Positions 33,753 through 41,968 of a stretch of 41,968 nt of DNA are shown here, piece after piece (the first letter of the stretch is position 1; the number at the start of each line of letters is the position of its first letter). A program made the position numbers and the translations under genes. The notes under the pieces are model-generated. The model ran no database searches and was not told the origin of the DNA. It was given only the letters and a program-made list of their open reading frames with translations. This DNA comes from Clostridia bacterium (GTDB taxonomy: Bacteria; Bacillota; DTU025). The DNA lies in the NCBI GenBank assembly GCA_034926675.1, contig JAYFQW010000014.1:1-41968 (forward strand), written 5' to 3'.

Positions 33753-36035
33753 ATGCACGACTTCAAGTGGGTCGGAAAACCTGTAACGAGGGTCGATGCC
33801 CGGGACAAGGTTACCGGCGCCCAGAAGTACATGGGCGACCTCAAGTTCCCAGGCATGTTGTATGGGCGCGTGTTGAGGTCGAAATACGCCCACGCACTGA
33901 TCAAGGCGATCGATGCATCGAGGGCGGAGGCGGCGCCCGGTGTTGTTAGGGTGCTTACCTGGCGAGACGTGCCGGGGCTGAATGCATACGGAATCGCGGT
34001 GCCCGACCAGCCAGTGCTGTGCCACGAGAAGGTTAGGTACACCGGCGATGCGGTGGCCCTGATCATCGCGGAAACGCCCGAGGATGCAGAGTCGGCGCTT
34101 CCGCTAGTGAGCGTCGACTATGAGCCGCTGCCAGTGGTGGACGACCCCGAGGCTGCGATGGATCCAGACGCTCCTAAGGTGCATGCCTCAGGCAATATTC
34201 ACCTTCACACGTTTGTGGCTAATGGCGACGTGGAGGAGGGCTTCCGCGACGCGGACGTGATCGTGGAGGCGGTGTATCACACGCCTAGGCAGATGCATGC
34301 CTTTATGGAACCAGAGCAGGGTGTAGGCGCGCCAAACCCAGACGGAACCATCACTGTGTACTGTGGGGCACAGCACCCTTACAGGGATCAGATGCAGATT
34401 TCCCGATCCCTCGCCATCAAGCCTTCCCTCATAAGAGTGGTCGCCAATCCAACTGGAGGAGCGTTCGGCGGCAAGGATGAGATCACTCTTCAGATCCTGT
34501 TGGCCCTGGGCGCGCTCAAGACCGGGCGTCCTGTGAAGATAGTGCTCTCACGGGAGGAATCGGTGCTTGCCGGCTGGAAGCGCCACCCGATGAAGGTGTA
34601 CATGAAGACCGGCGCGAAGAGCGACGGCGCCCTCGTTGCGCACAAGGTGAGGATAGTGTCGGACAAAGGCGCCTACGCGTCTCTAGGCGGGCCTGTGACA
34701 AACCTTGCTCTTGAGCATTCAGTCGGCGTGTATCGTATCCCCAATGTGTCACTCGACGCCACGGCAGTATACACCAACAATGGGATATGCGGAGCCTTCC
34801 GCGGTTTCGGCGCGCCACAGGTCGTCTTCGCAATGGAGACACAGCTAGACGCCATTGCAGAGAAAACTGGGATCGGGCGCATGGAGATTCGGATGAAGAA
34901 CGCGCTCAGGGGAGGAGAGAGATCGCCCCTAGGATATACGATGGTCAAGGCGGTCGGGACCACCCATACCTTGGAAGCTGCGGACAAGTGCGACATATGG
35001 GTCAAGCGCAAAGAGCTGAAGACGCAGGCGTCGGCGCCCTGGCGGAAGCGGGGCATCGGGATCGCCACTGAGATGCAGGGAACCGGGCTTGGGGTTGGCT
35101 TGCCAGATTATGGTGCAGCCCTTATCAGGCTCACACCGGATGGTAGGTATGTGGTGTCTCTCTCCTGCCCTGAGATCGGCCAGGGAAACTCCACGACTTA
35201 CGCTCAGATGGCGGCGGAATGTTTGGAGTGCAACGTAGACGATGTGTCGGTGATAACTGGCGACACGGCCCTCAGCCCGGACTCCGGGAGTTGCACCGCA
35301 TCGAGATCTGTGTACACCGGGGGCAATGCGATATTCCGCGCCTCGGCGCAGATGCGGGATAAGCTCATAATGGAAGCCGCCCGGATTCTTGGTGCAGAGC
35401 CGGCGAATGTGGCGCTGGAGGATGGGCGCTGCAGCAGGCAGGATGGGGACGGATGCGTGAGCGTGGCCCAGATTGCAGACGCGGTGTCGGCTGAAGATCG
35501 GGTGATCTCGGCAGATGGCGCTTTTATATGGCCGGAAGCGGACAAGTCGATTCCGGGGGCGGTCGGGCTTCCGCATATCATCAACTCGTACGTAACCCAC
35601 GTCGCCCTAGTCGAAGTGGATGAGATGACTGGCGAAACTGAGGTTCTTAAGGTATTCGCGGCCATCGACGCCGGCAGGGTGGTCAATCCCCAGGGGCTTG
35701 CAGGGCAGTCGGAGGGCGGAGTAGTGATGGGGATGGGATTCGCTATTATGGAGGATACAATCATCAAAGACGGGATTGTGAAAACCCCCAACTTGTCAAC
35801 CTACATAGTCCCCACGAGTATGGATGCACCTGAAATCGAGACTGTTGCCGTGGAAGTGCTGGAGCCGACAGGCCCATTCGGCGCGAAAGGCATTGGCGAG
35901 GCGGTGATGGTGCCGGTAATCCCAGCTATCACGCTGGCAATAAGGGATGCAGTTGGCGCCAGGATGGAAGTAACGCCTGCCACTGCGGAGCGGGTGTACG
36001 TCAAAGTACGCGAAACATATCGCAACCGGGGGTGA
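33753..36035 (+). CDS. molybdenum hydroxylase large subunit L1
   Basis: This 760-residue catalytic subunit of the xanthine dehydrogenase/CO dehydrogenase-like family holds molybdopterin cytosine dinucleotide and hydroxylates heterocycles with water oxygen. Cofactor motifs are GGAFGGKDE (about 235-243), AFRGFGAPQ (about 348), EIGQGNSTTYAQ (about 475) and the catalytic-Glu segment GAKGIGEA (about 709-716). An aldehyde oxidase/xanthine dehydrogenase a/b hammerhead (VTRVDARDKVTGAQKY) starts the protein. There is no AYRCSFR-type loop of CO dehydrogenase, so CO is not the substrate; purines or related heterocycles are likely from context. It follows M1 by 10 nt and precedes L2 by 4 nt. Confidence 0.92.
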   Translation: MHDFKWVGKPVTRVDARDKVTGAQKYMGDLKFPGMLYGRVLRSKYAHALIKAIDASRAEAAPGVVRVLTWRDVPGLNAYGIAVPDQPVLCHEKVRYTGDAVALIIAETPEDAESALPLVSVDYEPLPVVDDPEAAMDPDAPKVHASGNIHLHTFVANGDVEEGFRDADVIVEAVYHTPRQMHAFMEPEQGVGAPNPDGTITVYCGAQHPYRDQMQISRSLAIKPSLIRVVANPTGGAFGGKDEITLQILLALGALKTGRPVKIVLSREESVLAGWKRHPMKVYMKTGAKSDGALVAHKVRIVSDKGAYASLGGPVTNLALEHSVGVYRIPNVSLDATAVYTNNGICGAFRGFGAPQVVFAMETQLDAIAEKTGIGRMEIRMKNALRGGERSPLGYTMVKAVGTTHTLEAADKCDIWVKRKELKTQASAPWRKRGIGIATEMQGTGLGVGLPDYGAALIRLTPDGRYVVSLSCPEIGQGNSTTYAQMAAECLECNVDDVSVITGDTALSPDSGSCTASRSVYTGGNAIFRASAQMRDKLIMEAARILGAEPANVALEDGRCSRQDGDGCVSVAQIADAVSAEDRVISADGAFIWPEADKSIPGAVGLPHIINSYVTHVALVEVDEMTGETEVLKVFAAIDAGRVVNPQGLAGQSEGGVVMGMGFAIMEDTIIKDGIVKTPNLSTYIVPTSMDAPEIETVAVEVLEPTGPFGAKGIGEAVMVPVIPAITLAIRDAVGARMEVTPATAERVYVKVRETYRNRG

Positions 36036-36039
36036 AGCC

Positions 36040-38388
36040 TTGAATATCAGCGCATCTCCCAGCTGGTGTCCGGTATCGACAAACGCTCCCCGGGTTGACG
36101 CGAGGGACAAGGTGACTGGCAAGGCGCTGTTCGGAGCGGACATGGCCTTCGACGGGATGCTCTTCGGGCAGGTCGTAAGGTCGAAGTACGCACACGCGAG
36201 GCTTTCGCGGATCGATTCATCTCAGGCACTCGCCGTGCCCGGTGTTGCAGCGGTCCTAACCGCCGCCGATGTTCCCGCATCGAAGGCATTCGGTGTGGTA
36301 GTGCCGCACCAGCCAGTCTTCGCGTTCGACAGGGTCCGGTACTTGGGCGACGGAATTGCGATGGTGATTGCGGATTCTTGGGAGGCGGCGAGGGCAGCGG
36401 CAGTGCTGGTGGATGTGGAGTATGCAGAGCTTCCGGCGCTGTTCTCTACCGAGGAGGCGCTCGCTCCGGAAGCGCCGGAGATACACAGTGAGTACCCAGG
36501 CAACATCTGCGTCCATCATGTGGTGAGGAAGGGAGACGTGGATCAGGGATTTGCAGAGGCCGACGTGGTGCTGGAGCGCGACTACGCTACCCAGCTGATA
36601 GAGCACGCCTATATAGAGCCCGAGGCTGCAGTCGCGGTCCCGGGGCCTTCAGGCGGAGTGTTGGTCTACGGATCGATCCAGAATCCATTCTCCTGCCGCC
36701 GCGCTGTTGCGGGAATCCTGGGTCTCCCATTGGCTAAGGTGAGGATAGTCCAGCTGAACATGGGCGGATCCTTCGGCGGGAAGGACGAGGTCATGTCGGC
36801 CATGGCTGCACGGGCTGCTCTGGGGGCTCTTCTGACCGGACGCCCCGTGAAACTCGTAAACACCAGGGAGGAATCACTGGTGGAGTCGTACAAGCGCCAC
36901 CCATACAGGCTCCACTACAAGGTTGGCGCCATGCGCGATGGAAGGCTGGTTGCTATCGAGGCGCGCATGGTTGCTGATGCCGGAGCGTATGCATCTCAGA
37001 CTCCATTCGTTACGTGGCGTTCGACTGTCCAGGCCACGGGGCCGTATGTTGTTCCCAATGTGCGCACCGATGTATTCGGGGTGTTCACGAACAACACCTA
37101 TACAGGCGCTATGAGGGGATTCGGCTCTCCGCAGGCGATATTCGCTCAGGAATCCCTCATGGACGAGCTTGCGGGTGAACTGGGCATCGATCCGCTGGAC
37201 ATCCGAATGACAAACGGCTTTGAACAGGGTTCGGTGACCGCCACTGGGCAGGTGCTCGAAGAACACACTGTATCCCTCAAGGAAGTGATTCGCCGGGCAA
37301 CCGAGGCCTCTGGATATGCTGAGAAGCGAAAGAGGCTGCCGCTTCAGAACCAGGCGAAGGCGGTGAAGCGCGGCATAGGCTTTGCTTGCAGTTTCCGGGG
37401 ATGCGCGCTCGGCGCTGAAGGCGTGGACGCCGCCGGCGCCATCGTGTCGGTCCAGACAGATGGGAGCGTCTTGGTCTTCTCCGGGCTTGCCGAGAATGGG
37501 CAGGGCCTCAAGACTATATTCTCGCAGATCGCTGCGACGGAGCTGGGGGTCACACTAGACCGCGTGATCTTCATGGAGACTGACACGTCTACAGTGCCGG
37601 ACTCCGGGCCGACGGTTGCCTCCAGAAGCACTATCATGGGTGGCAACGCTGTGCGAATTGCGGCGCGCAAGGCAGGAGACGTTCTTATGGAGCAGGCCGC
37701 AAAGAAGCTTGGGCGCTCCAGGAGCGAGCTTGTCGCCGAGGCAAACTCGATCTTCGCGGCGGCCGAGCGGGAGATGGCTGGGTCGCCCCGCATGGGCTTC
37801 GACGATGCGGTCAAGCTGGCCTGGAACGCGGGAGAGCTCATGGCGCAGTTCGGATGGTTCGGCGCGCCCCACGTGGACTGGCACGAGGATACAGGGCAGG
37901 GCAGGGCCTATTTCACATATGTATATGCCTGCCAAGTGGCTGAGGTTGCAGTTGACACCGATACCGGGCAGGTGATCGTGGAGCATATCACCGCTGCGCA
38001 CGATGTGGGTCGCGCGATCAACCCGCAATCGGTGGAGGGGCAGATATTCGGGGGCGTGGCCATGGGAACCGGGTATGGACTTTTGGAAGAGGTGGAGCTG
38101 GAGAACGGCAGGACGAAGACCCAGAACTTCGACGAGTACCTCATTCCCACTGCCGTGGATGTGCCCTGCGTGACCCCGATCATCGTGGAGAACCCAGATT
38201 CCTACGGCCCGTATGGCGCAAAGACTATCGGTGAGCCAACGTGCGAGCTTGGCGCAGCGGCCATAGCCAACGCCATCGCCAATGCGTGCGGAAGAAGGGT
38301 GCGGGAGCTTCCTATGGATATGGAGAGAGTGCTTCTCGGGCGCGCCCTCAGGCCGACCCGCGGACGGAGGGGGAGTGAGAGAAAGTGA
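36040..38388 (+). CDS. molybdenum hydroxylase large subunit L2
   Basis: This second large subunit has 782 residues. Motifs: PRVDARDKVTGKALFG at the start of the hammerhead domain, GGSFGGKDE (about 242-250), AMRGFGSPQ (about 357-365), ENGQGLKTIFSQ (about 485) and the Glu segment GAKTIGEP (about 726-733). It begins with TTG at 36040 behind GGGGTG, immediately after L1. It is clearly diverged from L1 throughout, so the pair is an old duplication with probably different substrates. It overlaps M2 by 4 nt (GTGA), which links it to M2 and S2 as the second enzyme. Confidence 0.92.
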   Translation: MNISASPSWCPVSTNAPRVDARDKVTGKALFGADMAFDGMLFGQVVRSKYAHARLSRIDSSQALAVPGVAAVLTAADVPASKAFGVVVPHQPVFAFDRVRYLGDGIAMVIADSWEAARAAAVLVDVEYAELPALFSTEEALAPEAPEIHSEYPGNICVHHVVRKGDVDQGFAEADVVLERDYATQLIEHAYIEPEAAVAVPGPSGGVLVYGSIQNPFSCRRAVAGILGLPLAKVRIVQLNMGGSFGGKDEVMSAMAARAALGALLTGRPVKLVNTREESLVESYKRHPYRLHYKVGAMRDGRLVAIEARMVADAGAYASQTPFVTWRSTVQATGPYVVPNVRTDVFGVFTNNTYTGAMRGFGSPQAIFAQESLMDELAGELGIDPLDIRMTNGFEQGSVTATGQVLEEHTVSLKEVIRRATEASGYAEKRKRLPLQNQAKAVKRGIGFACSFRGCALGAEGVDAAGAIVSVQTDGSVLVFSGLAENGQGLKTIFSQIAATELGVTLDRVIFMETDTSTVPDSGPTVASRSTIMGGNAVRIAARKAGDVLMEQAAKKLGRSRSELVAEANSIFAAAEREMAGSPRMGFDDAVKLAWNAGELMAQFGWFGAPHVDWHEDTGQGRAYFTYVYACQVAEVAVDTDTGQVIVEHITAAHDVGRAINPQSVEGQIFGGVAMGTGYGLLEEVELENGRTKTQNFDEYLIPTAVDVPCVTPIIVENPDSYGPYGAKTIGEPTCELGAAAIANAIANACGRRVRELPMDMERVLLGRALRPTRGRRGSERK

Positions 38389-39254
38389 CTCAATTCAGCC
38401 TCTATCGACCATCGAGCCTCGATGATGCCCTGTCCTTCCTGTCCTCCCATCCTCGTGAAGTGAAGCCGATTGCAGGTGGAACTGATCTTCTAGTCGCTGC
38501 AAGGCAGGAGGCGCCCAACTGGACATGGGCCCTTGACCTGTCAGGACTGGGAGAGATCCGCGGGATCCGAAGGGACGGCATGAGTGTGTGCATAGGTGCG
38601 GGCACGACCCATGCGGAGATCTCAGAATCCACGTTGATCGCGGAGACTGCCCCTTTTCTAGCATCGGCGGTTAGGACTATCGGATCCGCACAGATCAGGA
38701 ACAGGGCCACTATAGGCGGGAACATCATGAATGCATCACCTGCCGCTGATTCCATTCCGCCCCTTGTCGCCCTCGATGCGGTGGCTGCCATAGGATCGGT
38801 GCGAGGTGTGCGCACGGTCGAACTCGGTGAGTTGATCACTGGACCATACTCGACAGCCGTAGCCTTCGATGAACTGCTGCTAGATGTGAGATTCAGGCCA
38901 ATCCCCCCCGGCGCACGCAGCGAGTTTATCAAGCTCGGGCGCAGACGAGCAATGGCCATATCGAGGCTTTCGGTGGCGGCGATGCTTGCAGTGGATGACA
39001 ATGGCCTCATCATGGATGCCAGAGTGTCTGCCGGCGCCGCATTTCCCACGCCATGCAGGATCAGAGAGGCAGAGGCTGTGCTTGGGGGAAGGCAGTACCG
39101 GCCGGAACTTGCTGCCGAGGCAGGCAAAGCGGCTGGCGATGCCATGGTGCGAGCTAGCGGCATCAGATGGTCAACAGACTACAAGCTGCCAGTGCTCGGC
39201 GCCCTTGTTGCCAGAGCCATCAGGCGGTGCGCGGGAGAGGAGTCGTGGGAATGA
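38385..39254 (+). CDS. molybdenum hydroxylase FAD subunit M2
   Basis: This 289-residue FAD-binding subunit of CoxM type has IAGGTDLLVAARQ (about 28-40), TIGGNIMNASPAADS (about 109-123) and FIKLGRRRAMAIS (about 184). It lacks the MoaD extension of M1 and has normal length. GTG at 38385 overlaps the stop of L2 by 4 nt, and its own stop overlaps the S2 start by 4 nt, so L2, M2 and S2 form a coupled set. Confidence 0.92.
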   Translation: MTQFSLYRPSSLDDALSFLSSHPREVKPIAGGTDLLVAARQEAPNWTWALDLSGLGEIRGIRRDGMSVCIGAGTTHAEISESTLIAETAPFLASAVRTIGSAQIRNRATIGGNIMNASPAADSIPPLVALDAVAAIGSVRGVRTVELGELITGPYSTAVAFDELLLDVRFRPIPPGARSEFIKLGRRRAMAISRLSVAAMLAVDDNGLIMDARVSAGAAFPTPCRIREAEAVLGGRQYRPELAAEAGKAAGDAMVRASGIRWSTDYKLPVLGALVARAIRRCAGEESWE

Positions 39255-39736
39255 GCGGAACGGAGTACTTGGGCGTGAAGATGACTGTCAACAGAAGGCC
39301 GGTAGCTGTTGATGTGACTGGGGATGAGAGGCTCCTCGACACTCTACGCACTCGTCTTCGCCTAACGGGAGCAAAAGAAGGGTGCGGGGTGGGCGAGTGT
39401 GGCGCATGCACGGTCATCCTTAACGGAAGGGCAGTCAACTCGTGCCTGGTGCTCACGGCTCAGTGTGATGGGGCGGAGATTGAGACAGTTGAAGGGCTCG
39501 CCAATGGAGATGCGCTACACCCTCTTCAGGACGCCTTCATACAGCACGGGGCGGTGCAATGCGGTTTCTGCACTCCTGGGATGCTCATGACAGCCAAGGC
39601 CTTGCTTGACCGGAAACCAGACCCCTCCCGCGATGAGATCAGGGAAGCTATTGCAGGAAACCTGTGCAGGTGCACGGGATACGAGCAGATAATCAGGGCC
39701 ATAGAGTCGGTCGCGAAAGGAGGCGGGCGCCAGTGA
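39251..39736 (+). CDS. molybdenum hydroxylase [2Fe-2S] subunit S2
   Basis: This 161-residue small subunit has both [2Fe-2S] clusters: GCGVGECGAC...C (N-terminal, plant-ferredoxin type) and QCGFC with CRC (C-terminal). ATG 39251 is chosen for the ATGA overlap with M2 and the GAGAGGAG ribosome site 8 nt upstream. It is close in pattern to S1 but without the charged C-terminal tail. Its stop overlaps the ssnA start (GTGA at 39733-39736). Confidence 0.93.
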   Translation: MSGTEYLGVKMTVNRRPVAVDVTGDERLLDTLRTRLRLTGAKEGCGVGECGACTVILNGRAVNSCLVLTAQCDGAEIETVEGLANGDALHPLQDAFIQHGAVQCGFCTPGMLMTAKALLDRKPDPSRDEIREAIAGNLCRCTGYEQIIRAIESVAKGGGRQ

Positions 39737-41070
39737 AGCCGAACCTGCTCCTTGGGAATGGAGTCGTGCTCACCTGTGAGGAAAGCCCTCAGGTATTCGA
39801 GGACGGAGCTGTCGCAGTGGCCGGGGAGTTCATTGCAGATGTCGGACCAACGGCGGCGCTCAAAGAGAAGTATCCCGACGCTCAGTTTGAGGATGTTGGC
39901 GGGAGGCTGATCATGCCAGGCATGACCTGCGCCCACATGCATCTATACAGCACTTTTGCTCGGGGCATGGCGCTCGATGGGGCGCCAGCTCGCACATTCG
40001 GTCAGATCCTGGAGAGGTTATGGTGGAGGCTGGACAGAGCCCTCACCGAAGAGGATGTGCGCATGAGCGCGATGATGCCGCTCATATGGTGCGTGCGGAA
40101 TGGAACCACCACCATACTTGATCACCACTCAGGCCCGAATGCCATCCCGGGATCACTAGACGTGATTGCCGATGCAGTCACTGAGGTGGGAATCAGAGCT
40201 TCGCTTGCGTACGAAGTATCCGATAGGGACGGAGAGAGGGTTGCAGCGGAGGCCATAGCGGAGAATGCGCGGTTTATCGAGAGATGTAAGCGGCATCGCT
40301 CTCCTCTCCTCCGTTCCATGTTCGGCCTTCATGCATCATTCACACTGTCAGATGAGACCCTTCGTAAGTGCGTGGAATCGCCCGGCGCTATCGATGCCGG
40401 GTTCCACATACATACAGCAGAAGGTATCGAGGATCTGATCAACAGCATCAGGCAACATGGCAGACCGGTGGTGAAACGCCTGGATGACTTCGGGATCTGG
40501 AGCGACCGATCGCTCGCAGTTCATTGTGTACACGTGAATCCTGAGGAGATCGAGGTTCTGAAGTCGAGGGATGTGAGTGTCGTTCATAACCCCGAGTCGA
40601 ACATGGGAAATGCGGTTGGCGCCGCGCCGGTGCTGGAGATGATGCGGAACGGAGTAAGAGTCGGCCTCGGAACCGACGGGTACGCCACCGACATGTTCGA
40701 GAGCATCAAGGTCGGCAACTGCTTGCACAAGCATAATGAGGCCAATCCGCAGGCAGCATGGTCGGAGATGCCTGCCATGGCCTTCAGCAATAACAGCAGG
40801 ATCCTAGCCAAGTACTGGGATGCGCCGATTGGGGTCCTGCGTGCCGGGGCATACGCCGACATTATCACAGTGAACTACTGGGCGCCAACGCCGGTCACAG
40901 CTGGCAATTGGTACAGCCACGTGCTGTTCGGGGTCTCTGGAGGCATGGTGGACAGCACTATGGTTGGCGGAAGATTCCTGATGCACAAAGGGGCATTGCT
41001 TACGGTGGACGAACAGCGTATGGCGAAGCGCTCGAGGGAGCTTGCTGCTGATCTGTGGAAGAGAGTGTAG
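39733..41070 (+). CDS. ssnA: SsnA-type aminohydrolase
   Basis: This 445-residue amidohydrolase-superfamily enzyme of the chlorohydrolase/guanine deaminase branch has metal ligands His68 and His70 (AHMHLYS), a later His in GFHIHTAEG, an HCVHVNPEE segment, and the catalytic Asp in GLGTDGYATD. In pattern and position it matches SsnA, a member of the anaerobic purine-degradation cluster with YgeY, HyuA and XDH-type subunits. Its exact reaction is not settled from sequence; deamination of an aminopurine or hydrolysis of a ring amidine are options. GTG 39733 has AGGAGG about 9 nt upstream. It is the last gene of the operon. Confidence 0.88.
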   Translation: MKPNLLLGNGVVLTCEESPQVFEDGAVAVAGEFIADVGPTAALKEKYPDAQFEDVGGRLIMPGMTCAHMHLYSTFARGMALDGAPARTFGQILERLWWRLDRALTEEDVRMSAMMPLIWCVRNGTTTILDHHSGPNAIPGSLDVIADAVTEVGIRASLAYEVSDRDGERVAAEAIAENARFIERCKRHRSPLLRSMFGLHASFTLSDETLRKCVESPGAIDAGFHIHTAEGIEDLINSIRQHGRPVVKRLDDFGIWSDRSLAVHCVHVNPEEIEVLKSRDVSVVHNPESNMGNAVGAAPVLEMMRNGVRVGLGTDGYATDMFESIKVGNCLHKHNEANPQAAWSEMPAMAFSNNSRILAKYWDAPIGVLRAGAYADIITVNYWAPTPVTAGNWYSHVLFGVSGGMVDSTMVGGRFLMHKGALLTVDEQRMAKRSRELAADLWKRV

Positions 41071-41126
41071 CCTCGTAGGGACTCGCGCTCTGTGCGAGGG
41101 CGTGAGCAGGCTAATGGTGTGACTAC

Positions 41127-41160
41127 TAGAGGGGCGGCTGAGAGGCCGCCTCTTTCTTTC
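41127..41160 (+). terminator. terminator after ssnA
   Basis: GGCGGC (41133-41138) pairs with GCCGCC (41145-41150), and AGA/TCT extends the stem with a two-G bulge. The stem is followed by TTTCTTTC. It lies 57 nt past the ssnA stop and should end the long catabolic transcript. Confidence 0.75.
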
Positions 41161-41229
41161 CCGCATTCCCGCCTCCAGTATCCATCATGTCCCATATTCA
41201 GCACCCTTGAGCATCGAACTTTTGAGTTT

Positions 41230-41409
41230 TCAGAGGTCTCGCACTTCGCGCTCCTTGAGATCGCCCACCGAAGCTATCACCCTGTAGACGGTCTTGGTGG
41301 GAAGAGGTTCGTCCTTCTTTGGCCTGCCAGGTCTGGACCTTCTGACAACCACCTCTTCGGCCTGTACGTCCCCCGAAATCGCGTAGAGGGCGTTGCGATT
41401 CTCACTCAT
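41230..41409 (-). pseudogene. possible transposase fragment
   Basis: A 59-codon minus-strand segment from the ATG at 41409 reads MSENRNALYAISG, then RRSRPGRPKKDEPL, then TKTVYRVIASVGD and stops. The GRPKKDE...VYRV pattern resembles the N-terminal part of IS1634/IS4-like transposases, which suggests a remnant; the rest of such a gene is absent. The open frame extends upstream to 41784 but that part is repeat-derived and not protein-like. An AT-hook-like DNA-binding segment would give a similar pattern. Confidence 0.3.
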
Positions 41410-41629
41410 GACTCTCTCGAGAGCCGAGAGCGCCCAGAATACTGGCGCTTCGGCCCCCAGACCGCCAGCATTGTTGGCGCCCCAGCAGGCATGGAGAGAC
41501 ACGTTTGGCCAGGGTCGGGTAGTCAGCGTGGCGCGCTGCTGTAGCCGCGCGCCACATATATGGCCCCCGGCTGCGCGCCCGCGCCGCCTGACGAGGTGCG
41601 ACCAACGCGATCGAGCCCTGGAGCGATAC
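41410..41629. other. non-coding stretch, nothing recognised
   Basis: Between the possible transposase fragment and the repeat array I see no gene with coding character, no RNA gene and no clear regulatory element. Short open frames on both strands look like chance products of high GC content. Confidence 0.4.
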
Positions 41630-41757
41630 TGTCGACGAATCCGGCAGTGAGACGAGCTCAGTGTCGATGAAACCAGCATTGAGACGCCCGCAATGTCGAT
41701 GAAACCAGCATTGAGACGCCCGCAATGTCGATGAAACCAGCATTGAGACCCTCCAGA
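41630..41757. repeat. 32-bp tandem repeat array (four copies)
   Basis: Units start at 41630 (degenerate, TGTCGACGAATCC...), 41662, 41694 and 41726, an exact 32-bp period. Copies at 41662 and 41694 are essentially identical; the last diverges after about 24 bp. The shared core is TGTCGATGAAACCAGC followed by ATTGAGAC. Unit ends CAATG and CATTG are mutually inverted. Multiple short repeats beginning with TG are typical of the ends of IS21-family elements, so this may be one end of such an element. Confidence 0.85.
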
Positions 41758-41908
41758 CGCGCGTTCCGGCGAGATTGGCGACACTGCGCGCGAGAGGGCG
41801 GGATCATGGCATAATGTGGCGCGGCTAACTTGCAGCTAGACGTGTTTTCGGAAATCGCCCGCGCGCGTCATGGGATCTGCGCGAACCTCGACCGCGGGAG
41901 TCGGACCG

Positions 41909-41966
41909 TCAATGCCACTCAAATGGACACTGACCTCGTGGTCAATGTCCATTTGAGTGGCATTGA
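41909..41966. repeat. long near-perfect palindrome at the window edge
   Basis: The arms 41909-41929 and 41946-41966 are 21 bp and perfectly complementary. Inside them, after one C/A mismatch, TGAC (41931-41934) pairs with GTCA (41941-41944) around a 6-nt loop. The outer arm CAATGTCCATTT...GCATTGAG resembles the 32-bp repeat unit (CAATGTC ... GCATTGAG), so the palindrome probably belongs to the same mobile-element family. No T-run follows inside the window. Confidence 0.85.
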
Positions 41967-41968
41967 GC

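Noticed and set aside
33753-38388. Aerobic carbon monoxide dehydrogenase large subunits
   Set aside because: Neither large subunit shows the Cys-containing AYRCSFR-type active-site loop. The nearby genes are for nucleobase breakdown.
41630-41757. CRISPR array
   Set aside because: The 32-bp units are directly abutting with no unique spacers, so this is a tandem repeat. No cas genes are present.

Overview
The window is GC-rich bacterial DNA with dense, mostly plus-strand genes. It looks like a spore-forming, Clostridia-related Bacillota lineage. Four things point there: the block polA - ytaF - coaE - soluble-type lytic transglycosylase, a SigH-like sigma factor, a SCIFF peptide with its radical-SAM maturase, and an SLH-domain surface protein. 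A signal-peptide protein with a C-terminal strand ending in Phe (5639-7510) resembles an outer-membrane beta-barrel. If that is right, the organism is a diderm Bacillota (Limnochordia-like or a similar deep lineage). The exact taxon is inference.

Layout. 1-2270 (minus strand): a DUF4139-type secreted protein running off the left edge, and a three-SLH-domain protein. 2431-5271: DNA polymerase I. 5272-5638: a good promoter and a long structured leader before the barrel-like protein, which ends in a strong terminator. 7643-10750: YtaF, CoaE, lytic transglycosylase and nicotinate phosphoribosyltransferase. 10836-10918: tRNA-Leu(GAG) behind a near-consensus promoter. 11124-15311: a patatin-like phospholipase and three tandem M42 aminopeptidases. 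15341-16908: the SCIFF precursor (51 codons, GTG start) and its maturase. 16989-17621: a SigH-like sigma factor.

17651-23603 is the most unusual block. It has a double HTH-WYL regulator followed by two overlapping genes with the architecture of an SbcD/YhaO phosphoesterase and a membrane-anchored YhaN/SbcC-like coiled-coil protein. The key catalytic motifs (GNHD in the first, Walker A and Walker B in the second) are visibly eroded. This is the best candidate here for an undescribed system.

23682-41070 is one long co-directional nucleobase-catabolism cluster resembling the E. coli yge/ygf/ssnA region plus preTA. It contains a threonine-synthase-like PLP enzyme, hydantoinase/dihydropyrimidinase, YgeY-type M20 hydrolase, Mo-cofactor cytidylyltransferase (MocA), XdhC, PreT/PreA dihydropyrimidine dehydrogenase, and the subunits of two molybdenum hydroxylases in mirrored order (S1 ... 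M1-L1-L2-M2-S2), ending in SsnA. Many genes overlap by 4 nt (ATGA/GTGA), so they are probably translated as one operon. Together they should hydroxylate purines, reduce and open pyrimidine or hydantoin rings, and cleave the ureido products. M1 carries a C-terminal MoaD/ThiS-like domain.

41071-41968 holds a terminator, a possible transposase remnant, a 32-bp tandem repeat array and a long near-perfect palindrome at the edge, so it looks like an insertion-element graveyard.
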